Positions 53,502 to 60,587 of a stretch of 64,000 nucleotides of DNA are shown piece after piece. Origin of the DNA: Dorea sp. (GTDB taxonomy: Bacteria > Bacillota > Clostridia > Lachnospirales > Lachnospiraceae). The notes under the pieces are model-generated. The model had not been told where the DNA came from and did not search any database. It was given only the letters and a program-made list of their open reading frames with translations. Within the stretch, counting starts at the first letter, position 1. Each line of letters starts with the position of its first letter. A program made the translations under genes and the position numbers. Where the stretch lies: contig JALEKG010000036.1 of assembly GCA_022769185.1 (NCBI GenBank), forward strand, positions 30,632-94,631, read 5' to 3'.

Positions 53502-54769
53502 TTCAGGTCTCCTTTCAGATATTTTAGTGGAATCGTAATGGTAAAGGTGGTCAGCCCTGGGTGAGAGGAGAGTTCAATTCTACCATGAAACTGATTTTCA
53601 ACCAGATCCTGTACCAGGTTCAGCCCCAGCCCACGGTTAATTTCTCCGGTAGTATAATTGATTTTTGTAGAAAATCCAGTCTTAAATACTTCATCTATAT
53701 ATTCTGGATCAATGCCGGGTCCGTGATCTGTAACGGTGAAAATAAAGCTTTCTTCTCTGGATATCTGGGTAACCTGAAGGAAAACAGATGGAGTATCGGC
53801 AGCTTCTAATGCATTGATGAACAAGTTCCGAAAAATAGACATCAGAGCGTAGTGCTGATTCGTGTAAGGATTATCAGTGCAGTGTATTTCCATACGAAGT
53901 TCCAGCTTTTGTTCTCTGGCAATCAGAGAGATTGCGTCTTTTAGTAATTCAAGCAGATCTTTCAAGTACATACCATCACTGGTTAACTCTTCATCCAGGG
54001 TCTCGGAGATTCCACGCATGATTAAAAGATACTCTTTTTTTATCTCATGAATGTCCCGGGCGACTTTCAGTGCGGAAGAGGTCAGCTCGGGATTGAGACA
54101 GGAACCTTTTAATTGTTCGTAAAGCTTGTAAGCTGTACTCATAGTGTCTTCAATTAAAGTAGTGTTTTTTCGCATCCATACGACTTCTCCGTTTAACTTG
54201 GAAAAGAGAAGCAGAAGCCTTCGGTAGCGTTCTTCGTGTTCCCGGTCCAGAAGAAACAGGCGATATTGTTCTATTGCAGTCAGGATACACCAGACTATCA
54301 TTGTGCGAAGAATGGCGATCAGAAGAATGCTGGATTGGGTCTTCAGATGAAAAGCATTCATACCGAGACGGACCAGAAGTTCAGTAAGATTAGCAAAATA
54401 ATCAATCAGGATCAGTGGAAAAACAGCATGAGTTCTTTCAAGAGCATGATCTTTTAATAGCTTTTTATATAGAAATAAAAGAAGACCGTAGCTGATATAA
54501 AATAACGTTTCAGGAAGATATGACCGCACTGTTCCTTTCAGGCTTCCGTTTTGAAACCAGTAGATTATAGTACGGGAGATATATACTCCGGTAGCAGTAC
54601 AGAATGTGACCGGAAATAACGGGAATGAATCAATCAGGAATAAAAATAAAGGAAGGCAGACAATCGCAAGGGAAATCTTAAAGTCTGCAATAAAAAGATT
54701 CATACTGAGCTGTGCAGCCAGTATGATGATGAAACTGTAAAAAATGGTTTTTCCTAGTTCTTTTTTCAT
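53498..54769 (-). CDS. Membrane sensor histidine kinase (GlnK-like)
   Basis: About 423 residues. Six or so membrane segments fill the first 185 residues, with no large outer sensor domain. The dimerisation region contains HEIKKEYLLIMRG with the likely phospho-His near residue 240. The ATP-binding domain has NLFINALEAA (N box), TDHGPGID (G1) and NRGLGLNLVQ (G2). This matches GlnK/YcbA-type kinases paired with YcbB regulators. The signal is probably a small molecule in or near the membrane. Confidence 0.85.
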   Translation of the reverse strand: MKKELGKTIFYSFIIILAAQLSMNLFIADFKISLAIVCLPLFLFLIDSFPLFPVTFCTATGVYISRTIIYWFQNGSLKGTVRSYLPETLFYISYGLLLFLYKKLLKDHALERTHAVFPLILIDYFANLTELLVRLGMNAFHLKTQSSILLIAILRTMIVWCILTAIEQYRLFLLDREHEERYRRLLLLFSKLNGEVVWMRKNTTLIEDTMSTAYKLYEQLKGSCLNPELTSSALKVARDIHEIKKEYLLIMRGISETLDEELTSDGMYLKDLLELLKDAISLIAREQKLELRMEIHCTDNPYTNQHYALMSIFRNLFINALEAADTPSVFLQVTQISREESFIFTVTDHGPGIDPEYIDEVFKTGFSTKINYTTGEINRGLGLNLVQDLVENQFHGRIELSSHPGLTTFTITIPLKYLKGDLK

Positions 54770-54848
54770 GATATATCCCCAATCATCAATAGATTATCTT
54801 TACTATACCTTTTTTGGAAGATTTTGTATAGAAAAAAACATGGAAAAG

Positions 54849-54877
54849 CACAAAAATGTTCGAATTATCATAGACTA
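54849..54877 (+). promoter_or_regulatory. Possible sporulation (sigma-E/sigma-K type) promoter of sigK
   Basis: CATAGACTA (54869-54877) matches the -10 form CATANNNTA shared by mother-cell sigma factors. CACA at 54849 fits a sigma-K -35 (mACm) at 15-16 bp. No good housekeeping boxes are visible here. The match is short, so this is tentative. Confidence 0.35.
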
Positions 54878-54904
54878 TATTAAATATGCTAAGAGGTGCT
54901 TTCC

Positions 54905-55522
54905 TTGAAATCATTTCCCCAACCCCTCACAGCAGCAGAAGAAAGATATTATATGCAAAAATATACGGAGGGTGATCTTGAAGCGAAACATATCCTGATT
55001 GAACGGAATCTGCGCCTCGTTGCTTATATTGTGAAAAAATATCAGGCATCGCCGGAGGACACAGAGGATCTTTTGTCTATTGGTACGATAGGATTGATAA
55101 AAGCAGTAGTTACATTTAATCCAGATAAAAGTGTAAGACTTGCTACTTATGCAGCTAGATGTATTGAAAATGAGATTTTAATGTACCTTCGGGCAAAGAA
55201 AAAATCGTCCAGAGAAATTTCACTCTATGAGCCAATTGGAACAGACCGGGAAGGAAATGAAATTCAACTGTTTGATGTTATTGAAACGGATGAGGAAGAT
55301 GCTCACAGAAAAATGGAGCTTAAAGAGGATATTCAGACTTTGTATCAACGGGTGGAATCTGAATTATCGCCCCGAGAACGGATGGTTCTTAAGATGAGAT
55401 ATGGACTATATAATGAGGATGAATATACACAGCGGGAGATTGCCAGACAATTAGGTATCTCTCGTTCTTATGTTTCGCGGATTGAAAAGAGTGCAATTGA
55501 AAAACTGAGAGAGTATTTTTAA
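54905..55522 (+). CDS. sigK: Sporulation sigma factor SigK
   Basis: Late mother-cell sigma factor. About 205 residues. FPQPLTAAEERYYMQ, ERNLRLVAYIVKKY, DLLSIGTIGLIKAV, LATYAARCIENEILMYLRA and TQREIARQLGISRSYVSRIE are regions 1.2 to 4.2 and align closely with Bacillus SigK. The likely start is TTG 54905, six bases after AGAGGTG. That leaves only three residues before FPQPL, so the ~20-residue pro-sequence of Bacillus pro-SigK is absent. No skin-type interruption is visible inside the gene. Confidence 0.9.
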   Translation: MKSFPQPLTAAEERYYMQKYTEGDLEAKHILIERNLRLVAYIVKKYQASPEDTEDLLSIGTIGLIKAVVTFNPDKSVRLATYAARCIENEILMYLRAKKKSSREISLYEPIGTDREGNEIQLFDVIETDEEDAHRKMELKEDIQTLYQRVESELSPRERMVLKMRYGLYNEDEYTQREIARQLGISRSYVSRIEKSAIEKLREYF

Positions 55523-55543
55523 TGGATTTTCATATAATTTCTG

Positions 55544-55572
55544 TTGACATTGAAGAAAGATTGGGATAATAT
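55544..55572 (+). promoter_or_regulatory. Promoter of the comM/yifB gene
   Basis: TTGACA (55544-55549) and TAATAT (55567-55572) are 17 bp apart. The spacer and the start of the -10 box form the left arm of a long inverted repeat. The leader is about 115 bases. Confidence 0.7.
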
Positions 55573-55619
55573 AAATTCACATTTCCGAAGGATGAATAAT
55601 CATATCTCAATCTTTCTTC
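55552..55619. repeat. 17-bp inverted repeat overlapping the comM promoter
   Basis: GAAGAAAGATTGGGATA (55552-55568) and TATCTCAATCTTTCTTC (55603-55619) are complementary at 16 of 17 positions, separated by 34 bp. The left arm sits between the -35 and -10 boxes and the right arm in the leader. It may be a two-site operator or the remains of a sigK terminator. Confidence 0.7.
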
Positions 55620-55693
55620 GGTATTCTTTATGACCAGTTCGGTCAATGTTTTCATATTTATTCTAAAGTTTAATGATAGGAAGGAGCATGTGT

Positions 55694-56638
55694 ATGGCAT
55701 TCAGCACAGTTTTGTCCGCTGCTATTCAGGGGCTTCACGTAGAAATGATACAGGTAGAGGCAGATGTAAGTAATGGTCTTCCGGCGTTCCATATGGTTGG
55801 TTACCTGTCATCGGAAGTAAAAGAAGCTTCGGAAAGGGTACGTACGGCAATGAAGAATTCGGGATTTAAGATTCCGGCAAAAAAGATGGTGATTAATCTT
55901 GCGCCGGCAACAGTGAGAAAGAGAGGTGCATCTTTTGATCTTCCTATAGCACTCTCAATTTTGGCTTCGCTGGAGATTATTCCAGGAGAAAAATTAAAAA
56001 AAGTGATGGTGATTGGGGAATTAAGCCTGGATGGTAAGGTACGGGAAGTGTCAGGAATACTGCCGATTGTTATAGAGGCAAAGAGACAGGGATGTCATAC
56101 TTGTATACTGCCTCGGAAAAATGCGATGGAAGGAGCTCTGATTGATGGAATAAGCATACTGGGAGCGGATAATCTGGGGGAAATATGTCAATATCTGAAC
56201 GGAGTGTTAAGGATAGAACCAGTCGCAGGAAAAAAGTGGGAGGTGGAAAAATCATTTTGGACAAGCGAAATGGATTTTTCCGATATCCAGGGGCAGAAAG
56301 CTGTAAAACGTGCGGTGGAAGTGGCTGTATCAGGAGGACATAATTTTTTGATGGTAGGTCCTCCTGGGAGCGGGAAGTCTATGATTGCAAAAAGAATTCC
56401 GACAATTTTGCCACCACTATCTATAGAAGAAAGTATGGAGATTACACAAATTTACAGTGTATTGGGAATGGTGGAGGAAGAACATCCGCTAGTCTTGGGC
56501 CGTCCTTTTCGAAGTGTTCATCATACGGTGACAAAAGCAGCTTTGATAGGAGGCGGAAGTATTCCAAGACCTGGCGAGATTAGTCTGGCGCATGAAGGTG
56601 TCTTATTTGTTTGTGAAACGCTTTGTAGAGGAGTTTGA
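55694..56638 (+). pseudogene. comM: ComM/YifB Mg-chelatase-like ATPase, cut by an island
   Basis: Normal members have about 510 residues; this one stops at about 314. The Lon-like N-terminal domain (STVLSAAIQGLHVEMIQVEA) and chelatase AAA core (MVGPPGSGKSMIAKRIPTIL, SVHHTVTKAALIGGG) are intact. The sequence is family-like up to ISLAHEGVLF, where LDELPEF (Walker B) should follow. Instead it reads VCETLCRGV and stops. The change of sequence is near 56607, so foreign DNA was inserted here and the 3' part should lie beyond the window. ATG 55694 follows AGGAAGGAG. ComM helps branch migration during transformation. Confidence 0.9.
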
Positions 56639-56651
56639 GAATACATATATC

Positions 56652-56743
56652 TCTGAAAAACGCCGTATTTACGGGCTTTTTCGGCATTTTCGGGTCTGGT
56701 AAAACGTCGAGGATACATACCAAATGCTGTGTTTTACGGGCAT
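56652..56743. repeat. Dispersed CGGG-type repeats near the island's left end
   Basis: ATTTACGGGC (56668), ATTTTCGGGT (56686) and TTTTACGGGC (56732) recur within 75 bp of the junction side. The first is part of an imperfect palindrome, CCGTATTTACGG (56663-56674), flanked by A and T runs. Such subterminal repeats often bind a recombinase; here that is a guess. Confidence 0.45.
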
Positions 56744-56816
56744 AACAAGCCTACTATATGTAGAATGGGGTAAAAATGTAACCACAATATGCAGGAAACG
56801 TGCCACGCAGATGTAG

Positions 56817-56871
56817 AACCGTTTGGCAGAACTCGTAACCGTTTGGCGAAACGGCTAATTATTTGGCGAAA
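56817..56871. repeat. Three direct repeats with a 20-bp period before the SymE-like gene
   Basis: GTTTGGCAGA (56821), GTTTGGCGAA (56841) and ATTTGGCGAA (56861) start exactly 20 bp apart, two DNA turns. The first two share a longer AACCGTTTGGC core. They end 28 bp before the start codon and probably form an operator or protein-binding array. Confidence 0.7.
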
Positions 56872-56898
56872 GCAATTTGATAGCAAAAGGAGAATACT

Positions 56899-57084
56899 AT
56901 GAAGAATAAGAAAAATAGAAAATTGAAAATATATGGTCAGAGTAACGGATATAACTACAAAGATGTCCCTGCTATTGTGTTAAAGGGTAAATGGCTGGAA
57001 GATGCTGGATTTAGAATAAGCGATAGTATTACTGTAGATGTACAAGAAGGAAATATAGTGATAAGTAAATGTTTGTCAGAGTAG
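56899..57084 (+). CDS. SymE-like small protein (type I toxin family)
   Basis: 61 residues. The segment YKDVPAIVLKGKWLEDAGFR is the SymE core (in E. coli, PAITLKGQWLEAAGF), followed by a short AbrB-like strand (VDVQEGNIVIS). E. coli SymE is an SOS-induced toxin, held down by antisense RNA SymR and encoded beside the hsd and mcr restriction genes. This copy is also beside DNA methyltransferase genes. Start follows AAAAGGAG. No SymR-like promoter was recognised on the opposite strand, so its control may differ. Confidence 0.75.
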   Translation: MKNKKNRKLKIYGQSNGYNYKDVPAIVLKGKWLEDAGFRISDSITVDVQEGNIVISKCLSE

Positions 57085-57164
57085 TTACTGTGTTAATTAT
57101 GGATAGTTTCAGAGAATGTATTTATGAAATTTAGAAATTGTAACGATTTAATAATTTTATTGAA

Positions 57165-57225
57165 AAAACCAAGCTCATAGGTAATACCGTTAAGATATTG
57201 TCTACTACACTTGGTTTTCTCTTTT
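57165..57225. terminator. Possible terminator between symE-like and nuclease genes
   Basis: AAAACCAAG and CTTGGTTTT are complementary over 9 bp around a 36-base loop, with TCTCTTTT after it. The loop is long, so this is tentative; it sits between convergent genes. Confidence 0.35.
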
Positions 57226-57236
57226 ATATTCAGAAT

Positions 57237-58187
57237 TTACAACTTATGTTGTGGAATTATTCTGTCCTGAAAAAGAATTGCGTCACTGAATTCTTTAAAC
57301 ATTCTATAAGTTTTTGTACTACTTCTAAGATTATACCATTCAGAAGAATGAATATTTGGAAAGTAAAGTATAAGGGCGGTAGAAGAATTACAGTAAAGGT
57401 AATAATATAATGCAGCCATACCGCAATAAGGGTCTGAGCGTATATATGTCATGCCTACATTGTATACAACTACGCTGTTAATATTTTTGCCGATATGTGG
57501 TAATTTGGTATAATTATTCTCAAAAGCAAATGCCGACATAATCTCTACAGAATCAGGTGGAACATCATATTGCTCAGGATTTCGTATTTCATTTTCAGCA
57601 AAAGACTCTTGCTCAATATACTGCTGTTTTTGAAAATCTGACGATTTTATAAATTCAGTTAAGCCATTAAATCCGTTTATAGAATAGTACGACAAAAACA
57701 GATCCATATATTCCTTAATTCGTTTATCTTTCTGAGGTGTTTTGAGGACTTCATACTGGAAATCTACGGGCCAATTGATTGTTGTTATGGCAGTATTATA
57801 GTAATCAGAAACATTTTTAAGCGAATAGAAAAGGCGTAGGTTCATATATCGAGGGCCAGATGTAATCCCGCCGTGTTTATAGGCCGCGTATGGACCAAAG
57901 TAAACAACGGGAATACGCTCTTTAGCAGCTGCAACAAGCCTACCAAAACGTTGTCCAACATTATGCCCACTTGGAACTTCAACCGTACGCTCAAGAACAA
58001 ATATGATGCGATTATTATCTTTCAGAATAATATCTGGGCGGTCATAAATGAGAACTTTGTCAATCCCATATTGCTGCTGTTGACGCTTATTGTTTGGGAT
58101 TATTTCAATATTGGCATCAGAAAAGCTGGGATGCAGGTTACGAAACCACATACCTTCTTGAAGTGAGTCACAAAATATTTCAAACAT
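57237..58187 (-). CDS. Putative PD-(D/E)XK-like restriction nuclease
   Basis: About 316 residues, no family named with certainty. RPDIILKD, then VLERTVEVPSGHNVGQRFGR, gives PD (51-52), 13 residues, and E-R-T (66-68), the spacing of a PD-(D/E)XK site with Thr in place of Lys, plus a conserved-looking GHNxxQR stretch. The C-terminal half has no recognisable motif. It is divergent from the XRE-methyltransferase operon, as restriction genes often are. Start follows AAGGAGGTG. It could also be a non-catalytic DNA-binding protein. Confidence 0.55.
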   Translation of the reverse strand: MFEIFCDSLQEGMWFRNLHPSFSDANIEIIPNNKRQQQQYGIDKVLIYDRPDIILKDNNRIIFVLERTVEVPSGHNVGQRFGRLVAAAKERIPVVYFGPYAAYKHGGITSGPRYMNLRLFYSLKNVSDYYNTAITTINWPVDFQYEVLKTPQKDKRIKEYMDLFLSYYSINGFNGLTEFIKSSDFQKQQYIEQESFAENEIRNPEQYDVPPDSVEIMSAFAFENNYTKLPHIGKNINSVVVYNVGMTYIRSDPYCGMAALYYYLYCNSSTALILYFPNIHSSEWYNLRSSTKTYRMFKEFSDAILFQDRIIPQHKL

Positions 58188-58279
58188 AGGAACACCTCCT
58201 TATGTTGAATTTTATCACATTTTATGAATTTTGCATATGTATAAAACGAAAAAACATGTTAGAATTTTATTCAACCACG

Positions 58280-58308
58280 TTGACTTAAAGGCAATGCTAT
58301 GCTATCAT
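58280..58308 (+). promoter_or_regulatory. Promoter of the methyltransferase-nuclease operon
   Basis: TTGACT (58280-58285) and TATCAT (58303-58308) are 17 bp apart. Its spacer contains the left arm of the operator palindrome. Transcription would start near 58315, giving a leader of about 25 bases. Confidence 0.75.
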
Positions 58309-58326
58309 ATGACAGCGTAGCATTGC
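58291..58326. promoter_or_regulatory. Palindromic operator overlapping the promoter
   Basis: GCAATGCTATGC (58291-58302) and GCGTAGCATTGC (58315-58326) form 12-bp arms with one mismatch and a 12-bp centre that contains the -10 box. Bound protein would block polymerase. The HTH domain of the first gene product is the natural candidate, giving autorepression of the methyltransferase. Confidence 0.75.
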
Positions 58327-58339
58327 ATGGAGGAAAAAT

Positions 58340-60097
58340 ATGAAATCAAGAGTAAAAGCATTACGAGCAAAAACAGGTTTGTCTCAGATAAAATTTGCGA
58401 AAGTTTTAGGTGTTGCAGTTGCAACATTAAGACGCTGGGAGTCTGGTGATACTTCTCCTTCTCCAATGGCTCTAAATCGTATTGAAGAGTTAGAAGCATT
58501 AACGGATGATGATTTAACTAAAGAATGCTCTAAATTGGCCGTTGACGAGGTGGTTTCAATATCAGAGGAAATGTATAAAACTGAATTTCGTTGGAACGGA
58601 GTTGAACACAAGGCTGTTTGGATGCCGTATGTTATAAACGGACCAGAGGATCAGTTGAGCTTCTACAAAAAATTAATTTGTATGCAGGAAAATTCTAAAG
58701 CAAATATTTCTGATAGGTGTTATTTTGAAAGGCTATCATTATTAAAGTCAGTTGATGGAATTGATACAGCACAATTTCGAATGGAGGCACCCAAACCAAC
58801 TGCAAAAAGTTGGTCATCCGATTATGGTACACATGGTTTTCACCGATATGTTGGGCGCTTTCCGGCTCATTTGATTAGAGCGTTGATAAATGCGTTTGGT
58901 GCTGATGAAAACGATACGATCCTCGATCCTTTTTGTGGGAGTGGAACAACTTTGGTTGAGGCAAGAATGTTGGGGATCAAGGCAAAAGGAATTGAAATAT
59001 CACCTTTATCTGCAATGATTAGTCGTGTTAAAAGTCAGTTTCCTGATGAAGGTTTGCAAGTAACAGAATTAGTCAGTGATCTTACAATATTCTATATGAA
59101 TAGATGGGATGAATTTGTTCAAAATCAAGATTTAGATTCTTTTTCGTATGAGGAAATCTTGAAAAGAGAGGGAAACACAATATCTCATTTTGCGAATATT
59201 GAAAGATGGTTTACAAAAGAAGCATTGCTAGGTACTTCAATTATTGTTGAATTTATCAGCAATCAAACAGGGTATGTAAAAGATTTTCTAACAATTGCGT
59301 TATCTTCAAAAATGAGAAGCATTGGAAATGTTGATGTTGATGTTGTGCGAGCAGAATACAGAAAAACGCCACGTCAAAACGTCGATGTACTGAAATTAGT
59401 CAAATCTCAAATTTTAAAAATGTCAAGAGAGATTACTAATACAATTGTTTCGAGTAAAAATATTATTGGAACGCAGAATGATATTGAAGTGATTCAGGGT
59501 AGCGTTTTGAATATTAATCTAGGTAGGAATTCGATATCACATATTATTACCTCACCACCTTATGGAGTAGAGTCACTTAGCTACTTACGCACACATTTAC
59601 TCTCTTTCAGAGCATTAGAGTCAATTTTAGGAGTAGATCCTTATAATTTTGGTGAAGAAGTGATTGGATCTGAGTATTTAGATAAAACTTCTCCTGATAT
59701 ACAGAGATTTAAAGTACAAAATGTGAGTAAAACATATACAGCGTTTTTTGGAGGATTGCTGAAAAAGAAAGTATCTGGAGCAGAAGAAAAGCGTATTCTT
59801 ATGATGATGAAATTCTTTGAAGATATGTATGAGGTCGTTGCAAAATTTGATGAATGGTTAAAACCTGGTGGACATGTGGCATTTGTAATTGGTAACAAAA
59901 AAATTGGAGACGATATTATTCCTACCGATACAATAATTACAGAAATTTTTGAAAGATTTGGATTTGGACTAGATGAATCTATTCCCCACAAATTGAAAAC
60001 TAATAATAGCAATTCACAGGTTCCTTGGCAAGATAGAATAATTGAAAATGAATTTGTGATGCTTTTTACCAAGGAGTCGCGGAAAAATGAAAATTAA
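58340..60097 (+). CDS. XRE-type HTH fused to an amino-DNA methyltransferase
   Basis: 585 residues. Residues 1-60 form an XRE helix-turn-helix (ALRAKTGLSQIKFAKVLGVA, then TLRRWESGD). The methyltransferase part has GFHRYVGRFPAHLIRALINA before motif I DPFCGSGTT (196-204), and motif IV TSPPYG near 404-409, the order of alpha or gamma class N6-adenine or N4-cytosine enzymes. About 200 residues between them may recognise DNA. An N-terminal regulator domain on a methyltransferase is known from M.SsoII-type enzymes and implies self-control. Start follows TGGAGG. Confidence 0.87.
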   Translation: MKSRVKALRAKTGLSQIKFAKVLGVAVATLRRWESGDTSPSPMALNRIEELEALTDDDLTKECSKLAVDEVVSISEEMYKTEFRWNGVEHKAVWMPYVINGPEDQLSFYKKLICMQENSKANISDRCYFERLSLLKSVDGIDTAQFRMEAPKPTAKSWSSDYGTHGFHRYVGRFPAHLIRALINAFGADENDTILDPFCGSGTTLVEARMLGIKAKGIEISPLSAMISRVKSQFPDEGLQVTELVSDLTIFYMNRWDEFVQNQDLDSFSYEEILKREGNTISHFANIERWFTKEALLGTSIIVEFISNQTGYVKDFLTIALSSKMRSIGNVDVDVVRAEYRKTPRQNVDVLKLVKSQILKMSREITNTIVSSKNIIGTQNDIEVIQGSVLNINLGRNSISHIITSPPYGVESLSYLRTHLLSFRALESILGVDPYNFGEEVIGSEYLDKTSPDIQRFKVQNVSKTYTAFFGGLLKKKVSGAEEKRILMMMKFFEDMYEVVAKFDEWLKPGGHVAFVIGNKKIGDDIIPTDTIITEIFERFGFGLDESIPHKLKTNNSNSQVPWQDRIIENEFVMLFTKESRKNEN

Positions 60098-60587
60098 TGA
60101 AAGTTTTGTGCACGTTGCTATGCGTGAATATTTGAGAAATTCAGGATGGCTGTTGATTGCCGGTGAATTTCCTAATGGTTCAGATGATGAATTAAATGTG
60201 TTGAGTATTTCAGATCCTTCAGTCGCAAAAGATAACAGCCCAGATCCTAGAAGACACAGTAATGGCGAGATTGTTCCAGATCTGGTTGCGTATAAAGACG
60301 GATGCGTGTTGATCATTGAGGCAAAACCTCGGTATTCTATAGAAGATAAAATGAAATTGTTGGATTTACTGAAAAACAAAAAGGTGAGACTTGTTGATTC
60401 ATTAAAAAAATTTGTGAGTGGGAAACCACAGTTCTATGGAATTGATTTTACCAAGGCAAAATACATTCCGGTTCTGGCATTTGGTAATTTATCATTTTGT
60501 CCTCCTTGTGAAGATGCTGGATTTGGCCATTTATACGTTAAATCTTTATCGGAAGCAAAATTAGTTTTTTTTGAAGGAGTGATATGA
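60087..60587 (+). CDS. Small PD-(D/E)XK nuclease
   Basis: 166 residues. EIVPDLVAYKDGCVLIIEAK gives P64-D65, then E78-A79-K80: a complete PD-(D/E)XK catalytic set. An N-terminal Glu (AMREYLRNSG) may be the extra helix residue of the fold. It overlaps the XRE-methyltransferase by 11 bp and the second methyltransferase by 4, so the three are translated as a unit. It is probably the restriction nuclease of the system, but it is short and has no separate DNA-recognition domain, so it may need a methyltransferase or the divergent nuclease as partner. Start follows AAGGAG. Confidence 0.78.
   Translation: MKINESFVHVAMREYLRNSGWLLIAGEFPNGSDDELNVLSISDPSVAKDNSPDPRRHSNGEIVPDLVAYKDGCVLIIEAKPRYSIEDKMKLLDLLKNKKVRLVDSLKKFVSGKPQFYGIDFTKAKYIPVLAFGNLSFCPPCEDAGFGHLYVKSLSEAKLVFFEGVI

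Noticed and set aside
56860..56980. Antisense SymR-like RNA opposite the symE-like start
   Set aside because: No convincing -35/-10 pair was found on the minus strand here; only transcript data could show it.
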